6,138 nt of DNA from Nitrospinaceae bacterium. GTDB lineage: Bacteria > Nitrospinota > Nitrospinia > Nitrospinales > Nitrospinaceae. Positions 1 through 6,138 of this stretch are shown piece after piece. The stretch lies in the NCBI GenBank assembly GCA_029261615.1, contig JAJDAX010000084.1, positions 1-6,138 on the forward strand, in the 5' to 3' direction. The notes under the pieces were generated by a model that was not told the DNA's origin, searched no databases, and saw nothing but the letters and a program-made list of their open reading frames with translations. A program made the position numbers and the translations under genes. The number at the start of each line of letters is the position of its first letter. The first letter of the stretch is position 1.

Positions 1-1638
1 GTGATTCAGGATGGCTTTTATTACGATTTTTTCCGTGAGACTCCTTTCGTACCGGACGATCTTAAAAAGATCGAAAAGCGCATGAAGGAAATTGCGAAGA
101 AGGGGCTGGAAGTCAAGCGAGTCGAGCTCGACCGCAATGAGGCGATCAACCTGTTCAAGTCGATGAACGAGCACTTCAAGGTGGAGATCATTCAGGACAT
201 CAACTCCACCGATCCCATTACCGCTTACACCCAGGGAGAGTTCACCGACCTGTGCCGCGGCCCGCATGTAGACAGCACCAAACGGTTGAGAGCGTTCAAG
301 CTGTTATCCACCTCCTCAGCTTACTGGCGCGGTGACGAGAAGAACCCGGTACTGCAACGCATCTACGGAACCTGCTGGCCGACCAAAGAAGAATTGAAAT
401 CCTATCTCGAGCGTCTTGAGGAAGCGAAAAAGCGCGATCATCGCAAACTCGGCAAGGAGCTCGACCTTTACAGCATGTCTGAGGATATAGGCCCCGGCCT
501 GATCCTTTGGCACCCAAAGGGATCGCGCGTGCGTTACGAGATGGAAGAGTTCTGGCGAAGCGAACATTACAAAAACGGTTACGAGCTGGTTTATACGCCC
601 CATGCCGCAAAAGTCGATTTATGGGAAACCAGCGGCCACATGGAATTTTATCGCGAGAACATATTCTCGCCGATGGATGTTGAGGGGCAGGAGTACGTTC
701 TGAAACCGATGAACTGTCCGTTTCACATTCAGATTTACAAAACCCACTTGCGAAGTTACCGCGATTTGCCTCTACGTTGGGCAGAGCTCGGCACTGTCTA
801 TCGCTACGAGCGATCCGGTGTAATGCACGGCCTGTTGAGGGTTCGTGGATTCACGCAGGATGATGCGCATCTGTTCTGTCGTGAAGATCAAATCGAAAAT
901 GAAATCCTGCGAGTACTCCGCTTCATACTGTTCATTCTGCGCTCCTTCGGCTTTCTCGAATACAAGGTCTACCTCAGCACTCGACCCGAGAAATCCGTCG
1001 GCTCCGATCAGGCCTGGGAAACCGCAACCAGCGCACTAGAAGGAGCGCTTGGAAAATCAGGACTTGAATATGAAATAGATGCCGGGGAAGGTGTATTTTA
1101 CGGACCCAAAATTGACATCAAGATCCGTGACAGCCTGCACCGCTATTGGCAGGTGTCGACGATCCAAGTCGATTTCAATCTGCCGGATCGGTTTGAAATG
1201 TCGTATATCGGTGAGGACGGTAAGCCGCATCAGCCCATCATGATCCATCGGGCACTCATGGGGTCGATCGAACGGTTTTTCGGTTGCCTGGTAGAGCATT
1301 ATGCTGGAGCCTTCCCGTTGTGGCTGGCCCCGGTACAGGTGATTTTGCTGCCAATCACCGATCAGCACTTCCCTTATACAGAAGAAGTGTACGAAAAACT
1401 GCTCTCAGCAGGGATTCGAGTGGAAAAAGACTTGCGAAATGAGAAGATTGGGTTCAAAATCAGGGAGGCCCAAATCAGTAAAATCCCATATATGCTAGTT
1501 CTTGGCGATCAGGAAGCAGAATCCGCCAAAATAGCGGTCAGGCGTCGCCGTTCACAGGAGACGCAGACCATGGATATTGAGGCCTTTTTGTCCCAACTGA
1601 AATCTGAGATTGACGAAAAAACAATCGACGTCACTTGA
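1..1638 (+). CDS. thrS: Threonyl-tRNA synthetase, 5'-truncated by the window edge
   Basis: Cytoplasmic class II synthetase that charges tRNA-Thr with threonine. The GTG at position 1 is an internal Val codon: the protein begins mid-domain (VIQDGFYYDF). Aligning from memory with E. coli ThrRS, the catalytic zinc ligands C334, H385 and H511 fall at visible residues C239 (MNCPFH), H290 (TQDDAH) and H416 (IHRALMGS). All show the same offset, so about 95 residues are missing: the TGS domain and the first part of the editing domain with its HxxxH motif. The rest of the editing domain is present, including TDLCRGPHV with C85 and H89. Motif 1 lies around residues 160-200, the motif 2 Arg is R268 (VYRYERSG), and motif 3 is around 416-436. 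The anticodon-binding domain spans about 440-535. The stop is TGA at 1636-1638, with infC following after 46 bases. Identification is very secure; only the upstream end is unknown. Confidence 0.98.
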   Translation: MIQDGFYYDFFRETPFVPDDLKKIEKRMKEIAKKGLEVKRVELDRNEAINLFKSMNEHFKVEIIQDINSTDPITAYTQGEFTDLCRGPHVDSTKRLRAFKLLSTSSAYWRGDEKNPVLQRIYGTCWPTKEELKSYLERLEEAKKRDHRKLGKELDLYSMSEDIGPGLILWHPKGSRVRYEMEEFWRSEHYKNGYELVYTPHAAKVDLWETSGHMEFYRENIFSPMDVEGQEYVLKPMNCPFHIQIYKTHLRSYRDLPLRWAELGTVYRYERSGVMHGLLRVRGFTQDDAHLFCREDQIENEILRVLRFILFILRSFGFLEYKVYLSTRPEKSVGSDQAWETATSALEGALGKSGLEYEIDAGEGVFYGPKIDIKIRDSLHRYWQVSTIQVDFNLPDRFEMSYIGEDGKPHQPIMIHRALMGSIERFFGCLVEHYAGAFPLWLAPVQVILLPITDQHFPYTEEVYEKLLSAGIRVEKDLRNEKIGFKIREAQISKIPYMLVLGDQEAESAKIAVRRRRSQETQTMDIEAFLSQLKSEIDEKTIDVT

Positions 1639-1662
1639 GGCAATACCGGTACAAATTATAAA
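1635..1662 (+). promoter_or_regulatory. Candidate sigma70-type promoter for infC
   Basis: TTGAGG (1635-1640) matches the -35 consensus at 4 of 6 positions. It is followed by a 16-base spacer and TATAAA (1657-1662), which matches the -10 consensus at 5 of 6. The -35 overlaps the thrS stop codon. Initiation about 7 bases downstream, near 1669, would give a very short leader carrying just the infC Shine-Dalgarno. A separate infC promoter near the end of thrS is known in E. coli. Here it is only inferred from the pattern in an AT-rich gap, so a chance match is possible. Confidence 0.35.
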
Positions 1663-1670
1663 AAATAATT

Positions 1671-1678
1671 GAGGAGGG
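1671..1678 (+). promoter_or_regulatory. Strong Shine-Dalgarno that fixes the infC start at ATT
   Basis: GAGGAGGG contains a full GGAGG core (1673-1677), seven bases before the ATT at 1685. The later in-frame candidates, GTG at 1706 and ATG at 1715, lie 28 and 37 bases from the core and have no purine-rich element of their own. The infC frame is closed upstream by TGA at 1670-1672. The ATT is therefore the only plausible initiator at normal spacing. Confidence 0.8.
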
Positions 1679-1684
1679 TTTTGT

Positions 1685-2275
1685 ATTAAGCCGCAAAAAC
1701 AACGCGTGAACAGTATGATTCGCGTGAGAGAAGTTGAAGTGATAACGGATGATGGGGAACGGTTGGGTACATTCCCTACAGCAGAAGCTCTGGAAATGGC
1801 CAGCGATCGGGGTATGGATCTGGTGGAAGTATCTCCCAATTCCAATCCACCGGTTTGCAAGCTAATGGATTTTGGCAAGTTCAAATACAAGCAAAGCAAA
1901 AAAGCGCACGAAGCCAAAAAAAACCAGCGCATCATCCACGTCAAGGAAATCAAATTCCGTCCCAATACCGATCAGCACGATTATGATTTCAAGCTGAAAA
2001 ATATCATTCGATTTCTGGATGGAGGGGACAAGGTCAAGGCTGTCATTTTTTTCCGAGGCCGCGAGATCGTACATCGTCAAAATGGTGAACGCATTTTGCA
2101 ACGGGTAGTCGAGGCCACCGCTGATACGGCTATCGTTGAGCAAACCTCGAAACAGGAGGGCCGGACCCTAACGATGATCCTGGCACCAAAAGGTAAAGAC
2201 CGAAAAGGAAAACCTGCAAAGAAGTCTGACAAGGAAGAAGCTGCAGAAAGAGAAGTGAAAGAGAATGAGGGCTGA
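1685..2275 (+). CDS. infC: Translation initiation factor IF3, ATT start
   Basis: IF3 binds the 30S subunit, prevents premature 50S joining and proofreads the initiator tRNA and start codon. From the ATT the product is 196 residues, close to the usual 170-200. The N-domain opens with the family-typical RVNxxIRVREVEVI (residues 7-20). The IF3 family signature lies at residues 59-72 (KLMDFGKFKYKQSK), followed by the lysine-rich linker and a C-domain (about 86-170) containing HVKEIKFRP and the RGRE segment. A highly charged Lys/Glu tail of about 26 residues (171-196) ends the protein. Starting at GTG 1706 or ATG 1715 would cut off conserved N-terminal residues and leave no ribosome binding site. 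ATT is also the E. coli infC start, where IF3 represses its own translation by discriminating against non-AUG initiation; the same control is inferred here. rpmI follows after 55 bases. Confidence 0.95.
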   Translation: MKPQKQRVNSMIRVREVEVITDDGERLGTFPTAEALEMASDRGMDLVEVSPNSNPPVCKLMDFGKFKYKQSKKAHEAKKNQRIIHVKEIKFRPNTDQHDYDFKLKNIIRFLDGGDKVKAVIFFRGREIVHRQNGERILQRVVEATADTAIVEQTSKQEGRTLTMILAPKGKDRKGKPAKKSDKEEAAEREVKENEG

Positions 2276-2330
2276 GTGAGTCGCCCGGCAAATTCAGAAA
2301 AATAGGACGTAACAGACTGGAGCTAATGCA

Positions 2331-2525
2331 ATGCCAAAGATGAAAACCAATAAAGGTGCAGCCAAGCGTTTCAAGAAGCTTGGTAACGGAAAGCTCAAAG
2401 CCCATTCCGCCGGCACCAGCCATATCCTGACTTCAAAAACGACCAAACGCAAACGCAATCTGAGGAAAGGCAAGGTACTCACAGGAGCCGATGCCAAACG
2501 AGCCCAGGTGCTCTTGCCCTATTAA
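2331..2525 (+). CDS. rpmI: 50S ribosomal protein L35 (bL35)
   Basis: This small, very basic 64-residue protein of the large ribosomal subunit has the normal family length. It starts with the diagnostic [16 protein letters not shown] and continues with the typical [17 protein letters not shown] stretch (about residues 30-46). The ATG at 2331 is preceded by GGAG (2319-2322) at 8-base spacing. A nearby ATG at 2326 is out of frame. It sits 55 bases after infC and 21 bases before rplT, the standard infC-rpmI-rplT order. In E. coli, L20 represses rpmI and rplT translation through an RNA structure upstream of rpmI. The 55-base gap here is short and I cannot see a clear equivalent fold by eye, so that control is possible but not shown. 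Confidence 0.97.
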   Translation: MPKMKTNKGAAKRFKKLGNGKLKAHSAGTSHILTSKTTKRKRNLRKGKVLTGADAKRAQVLLPY

Positions 2526-2546
2526 GCTGACAAGGAGAATTGAGTA

Positions 2547-2909
2547 ATGCCACGAGCAACAAACGGAACCGTATCGAGACAACGCCGCAAAAAAATCCTG
2601 CGTATGGCAAAAGGCTACCGCAGTGCGCGGAGCCGCGCCTATCGGAAGGCACGGGAAGCAGTCGAACACGGTTTATGTTACGCCTACCGTGACCGTCGCG
2701 TTCGCAAACGTGAATTTCGCCGATTGTGGATTGCCCGCATCAACGCCGCTGTACGCTCAGAAGGAATGACCTACAGCCAGTTCATGAACGGTCTCAAAAA
2801 AGCCGAAATCGGACTTGATCGAAAAGTGCTCTCCGATCTTGCCATTCGTGACATGGAATCGTTCAAGTCACTCATCCAGACTGCCCGAACTCAACTGAGC
2901 GCCGCTTAG
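2547..2909 (+). CDS. rplT: 50S ribosomal protein L20 (bL20)
   Basis: L20 is an early-assembly 23S rRNA-binding protein of the 50S subunit. It is 120 residues, against about 117-119 in most bacteria. The basic N-terminal extension MPRATNGTVSRQRRKK leads into ILRMAKGYR. The L20 family signature is at residues 55-71 (KREFRRLWIARINAAVR), with GLKKAEIGLDRKVLSDLAIRD near 85-105. The ATG at 2547 has AAGGAG (2532-2537) at 9-base spacing, which supports translation in its own right after rpmI. In E. coli this protein is the autogenous repressor of rpmI-rplT. It is followed by a 166-base gap before pheS, long enough for a separate promoter or a leader. Confidence 0.98.
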   Translation: MPRATNGTVSRQRRKKILRMAKGYRSARSRAYRKAREAVEHGLCYAYRDRRVRKREFRRLWIARINAAVRSEGMTYSQFMNGLKKAEIGLDRKVLSDLAIRDMESFKSLIQTARTQLSAA

Positions 2910-2922
2910 CAACATTGCGGCA

Positions 2923-2946
2923 GTCGGTCGATGGGGGTCGACCGGT
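2923..2946 (+). other. Hairpin in the rplT-pheS gap
   Basis: CGGTCGA (2925-2931) and TCGACCG (2938-2944) form a perfect 7-bp stem around a TGGGGG loop, extendable by two G-U pairs to 2923 and 2946. It lies 13 bases after the rplT stop. No T-tract follows directly (next bases GGAATGGTCCC), so it is not a standard intrinsic terminator. It could stabilise the 3' end of the rplT message or take part in an attenuator-like fold, or it could be chance. Confidence 0.4.
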
Positions 2947-3013
2947 GGAATGGTCCCTATATTTTCAAGCACCCATCAAAAAAATTCCCTCTGGCTGTCA
3001 TGCAGACACCTGT

Positions 3014-3041
3014 TTGCCCGGTTTCCAGCCAACCTTATTGT
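3014..3041 (+). promoter_or_regulatory. Weak promoter-like pair upstream of pheS
   Basis: TTGCCC (3014-3019), a 16-base spacer and TATTGT (3036-3041) each match 4 of 6 consensus bases. Initiation would fall near 3048, about 28 bases before the pheS ATG. The 166-base gap (2910-3075) otherwise holds the hairpin at 2923-2946 and no convincing coding sequence. This is a low-certainty call made because the gap separates pheS from the ribosomal protein genes. Confidence 0.2.
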
Positions 3042-3075
3042 ATTTAGATACGCGACCTGCGCATCATTATAAAAG

Positions 3076-4083
3076 ATGACCGACTCTATCCAAAACATTC
3101 GTAAAGCTTTTGATACCCGCTTGGAAACTCTCGAACGGGAGGATGATCTACGCCTGGTCAAAGCCGACTTCATTGGGAAAAGAGGCCGGGTCACCATGAT
3201 GTTAAAGGAAATGAAGTCTCTTTCTCCAGATGAAAAGCGAGTGGTCGGGCCAGCTCTTAACCAATTAAAAAATGATATCGAGTCTGCCCTCCAGAACATA
3301 CTACCTGAACTAAAATCACGTGCGAACAAAAATAGCGCAAGCACCATTGATTTCACCTTACCCGGCAGGAAAAACACGACCGGGCATTCGCACCCGGTCA
3401 CTCAGGTGATGGAAGAGATCATCGGCATTTTCAATGGCATGGGTTTCAATGTTGAAGAAGGACCGCAGATCGAAAGTGATTATTATAATTTTGAAGCACT
3501 CAATATTCCAAAGGATCATCCGGCGCGTGACATGCAAGACACGTTTTATATTGGCGACAAGGTTCTGCGCACCCACACTTCTCCAGTACAAATCCATGTG
3601 ATGGAGCGCCAACCACCACCGCTACGCATCATCGCCCCAGGCAAGGTGTACCGGTGCGATTCCGACGTTTCACACACGCCCATGTTCCATCAAATAGAAG
3701 GATTGATGGTCGACCACAACGTAAAATTCAGCGACCTCAAAGGCGTGATCGAAACTTTTTTAAAAGAAGTCTTCGGAGCCAATGTGAAAGTACGATTTCG
3801 CCCCAGCTTCTTCCCTTTCACCTGCCCCAGCGCAGAGGTCGATATCCAATGCGTGATGTGTACCGGCAGCGGATGCAGAACCTGCGGCCAAACCGGTTGG
3901 TTGGAAATACTGGGAGCCGGGATGGTTGACCCTGCCGTATTTGGTTTTGTCGATTACGATCCCGAAGAATGGTCTGGATTTGCTTTTGGTCTTGGGATCG
4001 AACGGATCGCCATGCTCAAATTCGGTATCAACGACATCCGCCTCTATTTCGAAAACGATATCCGTTTCCTCCACCAGTTCTAA
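3076..4083 (+). CDS. pheS: Phenylalanyl-tRNA synthetase alpha subunit
   Basis: This is the catalytic subunit of the alpha2beta2 class II synthetase that charges tRNA-Phe. At 335 residues it has normal family length. An N-terminal helical, tRNA-contacting region (1-~100) precedes the catalytic core. Motif 1 is in the segment around 110-155 (GMGFNVEEGPQIESDYYNF). Substrate-site residues match Thermus positions with a steady offset of 11-12: H167 and S169 (THTSP), R193 (VYR), Q206 and E208 (FHQIEG), F246 and F248 (FPFT). Cysteines C259, C262, C267 and C270 form a zinc-ribbon-like insert seen in many bacterial PheS. Motif 3 lies near FGLGIERIAML, and the protein ends in the typical RLYFENDIRFLHQF. 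Oddly, position 250 is Cys where FPFTEPS normally has Glu. The ATG at 3076 is the first start after an in-frame TAA at 3070, and it has only a weak AAAAG ribosome site. pheT does not follow. Confidence 0.97.
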   Translation: MTDSIQNIRKAFDTRLETLEREDDLRLVKADFIGKRGRVTMMLKEMKSLSPDEKRVVGPALNQLKNDIESALQNILPELKSRANKNSASTIDFTLPGRKNTTGHSHPVTQVMEEIIGIFNGMGFNVEEGPQIESDYYNFEALNIPKDHPARDMQDTFYIGDKVLRTHTSPVQIHVMERQPPPLRIIAPGKVYRCDSDVSHTPMFHQIEGLMVDHNVKFSDLKGVIETFLKEVFGANVKVRFRPSFFPFTCPSAEVDIQCVMCTGSGCRTCGQTGWLEILGAGMVDPAVFGFVDYDPEEWSGFAFGLGIERIAMLKFGINDIRLYFENDIRFLHQF

Positions 4084-4103
4084 CCACTGCTCGGCGCAAG
4101 CAT

Positions 4104-4147
4104 AAAAAAAGGCCCCGGAGTAAAACTCCGAGGCCATTTCTATTTTT
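4104..4147. terminator. Bidirectional intrinsic terminator between pheS and the chemoreceptor gene
   Basis: GGCCCCGGAG (4111-4120) pairs with CTCCGAGGCC (4126-4135) in a 10-position stem with one C-A mismatch and a TAAAA loop. On the + strand it is followed by ATTTCTATTTTT (4136-4147), serving pheS. On the – strand it is followed by seven consecutive U (the A-run at 4104-4110), serving the chemoreceptor gene. The stem starts 27 bases after the pheS stop and ends 26 bases beyond the chemoreceptor stop, as expected for a shared terminator of convergent genes. Confidence 0.9.
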
Positions 4148-4161
4148 GCTTAAGTTGAAAA

Positions 4162-6138
4162 CTAAATCTGAAACCTGCTGACGATCTTTTGCATGGATGC
4201 TGCCATGCGAGCCAGCTCGGAGGCAGCAGACTGTGTGTCCGCCGCTCCAGAGCTGGTATTCCTTGCGGCCTCTGAGACCCCTGAGATATTGGTTACAATT
4301 TCTCTTGTCCCCTCTGCCGCCTCATTTACACTTCGCGCCATCTCGTTAGTTGTCGCCGTTTGTTCTTCGACGGCACTGGCAATGGTGTTGGAGATATCGC
4401 TGATCTGTGAAATGACCTGCGTGATCTCGCTCATCGCATCCACTGCATTGTTGGTGTTGTTCTGGATATCCAGAATTTTCTGACCGATGTCCTCAGTTGC
4501 TTTGGCCGTTTGGTTCGCGAGTTCCTTAACCTCGTTGGCCACTACGGCAAATCCTTTGCCTGCTTCACCAGCTCGTGCTGCTTCAATGGTGGCGTTCAAT
4601 GCGAGAAGATTAGTCTGCTCTGCGATCGAGGTGATGACCTTAATCACTTTTCCAATTTCCTGACTGCTTTCGCCAAGAGTCGAAATAGTCTTGTTGGTGT
4701 CATCAACCGTTTTCACAGCCATCTGGGTCACTTGCGCAGCTTCAGTCGCGTTTTTGGAAATCTGGATAATACTGGTGCTCATTTCCTCTGATCCTGTCGC
4801 GACCGTTTCTACATTTTTACTGACCTGTTCAGATGCAGACGACACAACCCCAGCCTGCGCATTGGTTTCTTCAGCGTTGCCCGCCATTTGCTGACTCGTT
4901 GAGGTCAATTCCTCAGAAGCTCCTGCAAGGGAATGGGCATTTTCACCGATTTCAGCAATTGAAGCCCTGAGGTCCGTGATCAATTTACGAAGGCCCTCGG
5001 CCATTTGCCCGATAGCTCCATTTCCCTGAATGGTCAACTCATGTGTCAGGTTACCTTGTGATGCCGCATTGACCGTTTCAAGAATAGTGTCGACATCGTG
5101 CTGCAGTTTCTCAGCCTGCTCGCGTTCACGATTAGCCAAGTCAATCCGTTCCTTGGCTTGTTCGGTCATGACCACCAGTTTTTCCTCAAACTCTCCGTTA
5201 AGATCAAACTTGGCATGTTCGGGTAAATCACCTTTTAAAATTTCATCCGTGCGTTTCATGAAGGCGGTCACACCATCGAACAACTGGTTGAACGAGGTCG
5301 CCAATGTTCCAAGCTCATCATTCCGATTGAGATTGATTCGATTAACCGACTTAAAATCTCCGTTGGAAAAAGTTTGCAATCCATCACTGAGAGCCAGGAT
5401 AGGTGTTGTGAGTTCCGTAGCGTTATAAATACCAAACCCAAGAATGAGAAGAGCAAAGATTATAGAACAGATCAATAAACGGTTTTCAATAGAAATAATC
5501 GGAGCGTTGATGACTTCATCTGGAACGCGGACCATTACTGACCAATTCATTCCCGAAAAACCAAGCGCTCCGGAATGGTGAGCGTAACCTGCGGCCTGCG
5601 TAATTTTTTTCCTGGCATGTTCTGCGTATTCAAACCCAGCTATATTTTTCCGGACCGATGAAACAGCTGCCGTGACTCCTTTGTCTACCAGATTCAATTT
5701 CTGCCAGACATTGAAATCATGCTTCACTTCAGTTTCAGTACCAACGCCCTGGGATGGGTCAAAATCAATAATGACCCGTCCCATACCATCCAGAAGGGTC
5801 ATCTCGGCCTCACCTAAACCTTTATTCTTTAGACTTTTATAAAAATCCAGGAATATTTCTTCAACAAGGGAAAACTTGGCGTAGTTATGCCAGATGCCGA
5901 TGGTTTGCCCATCTGCACCCTTAACAGGAGATGCAAAACCAATGGTCATTCCATCATCACCGTTGTAAACCTTCTTAACATCATCGTTTATATGAAGAGG
6001 GACAATAACCGTACCTGACAGCGCAGCTTCTCCGCCAAGGTTTCCTTTCTGACTTGTATAAAACTTTTCATTCATTACATTTTGGAACCAGGTGGCGGTA
6101 CCATAATTTCTTTCCATTAAATATCCGGATTTAATTCC
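4162..6138 (-). CDS. Methyl-accepting chemotaxis protein with Cache-like sensor and serial HAMP modules, 5'-truncated
   Basis: Transmembrane chemoreceptor that controls CheA through CheW. The frame is open to the window edge; the Met at 6117 is probably internal, because the expected first membrane helix and start of the sensor are absent. Counting from that Met (651 residues): 1-210 resembles the later part of a periplasmic double-Cache sensor (WFQNV near 10, [10 protein letters not shown] at 61-70, LLDGMGRVI at 108-116, NWSVMVRVP at 191-199). A membrane helix spans about 214-232. HAMP follows at about 233-288 (Pro239, NDELG 266-270), with HAMP-like repeats near 291-322 and 345-387. The signalling hairpin has its conserved tip at 498-534 ([25 protein letters not shown]). 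Candidate methylation Glu pairs are at 402-403, 416-417, 444-445 and 584-585. It ends in SRFQI without an NWETF-like CheR tether. The ligand cannot be told from sequence. Confidence 0.95.
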   Translation of the reverse strand, partial: GIKSGYLMERNYGTATWFQNVMNEKFYTSQKGNLGGEAALSGTVIVPLHINDDVKKVYNGDDGMTIGFASPVKGADGQTIGIWHNYAKFSLVEEIFLDFYKSLKNKGLGEAEMTLLDGMGRVIIDFDPSQGVGTETEVKHDFNVWQKLNLVDKGVTAAVSSVRKNIAGFEYAEHARKKITQAAGYAHHSGALGFSGMNWSVMVRVPDEVINAPIISIENRLLICSIIFALLILGFGIYNATELTTPILALSDGLQTFSNGDFKSVNRINLNRNDELGTLATSFNQLFDGVTAFMKRTDEILKGDLPEHAKFDLNGEFEEKLVVMTEQAKERIDLANREREQAEKLQHDVDTILETVNAASQGNLTHELTIQGNGAIGQMAEGLRKLITDLRASIAEIGENAHSLAGASEELTSTSQQMAGNAEETNAQAGVVSSASEQVSKNVETVATGSEEMSTSIIQISKNATEAAQVTQMAVKTVDDTNKTISTLGESSQEIGKVIKVITSIAEQTNLLALNATIEAARAGEAGKGFAVVANEVKELANQTAKATEDIGQKILDIQNNTNNAVDAMSEITQVISQISDISNTIASAVEEQTATTNEMARSVNEAAEGTREIVTNISGVSEAARNTSSGAADTQSAASELARMAASMQKIVSRFQI

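Noticed and set aside
1..3. GTG at the first base as the thrS start codon
   Set aside because: The visible protein begins in the middle of the ThrRS editing domain, and about 95 conserved N-terminal residues are missing. The GTG is an internal Val codon.
712..726. MNCPFH instead of the E. coli MNCPGH in ThrRS
   Set aside because: The zinc ligand Cys is intact and the residue after Pro varies among bacterial ThrRS proteins (His in some Firmicutes, for example), so this is ordinary variation.
1552..1965. 137-codon – strand reading frame across the thrS-infC junction
   Set aside because: It lies antisense to two conserved genes, resembles no family I know, and is the kind of shadow frame expected opposite real coding sequence.
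3001..3014. Small inverted repeat TGTC-ATGCA-GACA near the middle of the rplT-pheS gap
   Set aside because: A 4-bp stem is too short to distinguish from chance.
2931..3047. A 38-codon ATG reading frame in the rplT-pheS gap, considered as a pheS leader peptide
   Set aside because: It starts inside the hairpin, has no ribosome binding site, and contains only two scattered Phe codons rather than a Phe run.
2976..3401. 141-codon – strand reading frame over the rplT-pheS gap and the pheS 5' end
   Set aside because: Most of it is antisense to pheS, the composition is shadow-like, and no motif is recognisable.
6115..6117. ATG (– strand) as the chemoreceptor start codon
   Set aside because: The frame stays open to the window edge with no stop. 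The expected N-terminal membrane helix and first part of the Cache sensor are absent, so the gene most likely continues outside the window.

Overview
This window carries the conserved bacterial translation gene cluster thrS – infC – rpmI – rplT – pheS on the + strand. It faces a chemoreceptor gene on the – strand. Both ends of the window cut through genes: thrS lacks its 5' end and the chemoreceptor lacks its N-terminal part. Base composition looks close to balanced by eye. The gene order and the membrane chemoreceptor fit a motile, Gram-negative-type bacterium. The proteins resemble those of deltaproteobacterial or Nitrospinota-like lineages more than Enterobacteria, but this is an impression and I cannot fix the taxon from sequence alone.

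Layout. 1-1638 is threonyl-tRNA synthetase (545 residues visible, about 95 missing). 1639-1684 is a short gap with a candidate promoter and a strong Shine-Dalgarno. 1685-2275 is translation initiation factor IF3, which I start at an ATT codon. 2331-2525 is ribosomal protein L35 and 2547-2909 is L20. 2910-3075 is a 166-base gap with an unexplained hairpin, a weak promoter-like pair and no convincing gene. 3076-4083 is the phenylalanyl-tRNA synthetase alpha subunit. 4084-4161 holds a bidirectional intrinsic terminator between convergent genes. 4162-6138 (– strand) is a methyl-accepting chemotaxis protein with a Cache-like sensor, one visible membrane helix, apparently several HAMP modules and a complete signalling hairpin.

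How the genes work together. The five + strand genes all serve translation: two aminoacyl-tRNA synthetases, an initiation factor and two large-subunit proteins. They are probably co-transcribed at least in part. The rare ATT start of infC implies the classic feedback in which IF3 represses its own initiation at non-AUG codons. The chemoreceptor is functionally unrelated and insulated by the terminator.

Most notable points. (1) infC has a non-canonical ATT start. (2) pheT is absent directly after pheS, where it usually lies. (3) PheS has Cys in place of the near-invariant Glu of the FPFTEPS motif beside the phenylalanine pocket. (4) The chemoreceptor appears to have serial HAMP modules. I see no mobile element, CRISPR array, tRNA, or evidence of a previously undescribed system. 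This is mostly a well-known housekeeping locus with local oddities.
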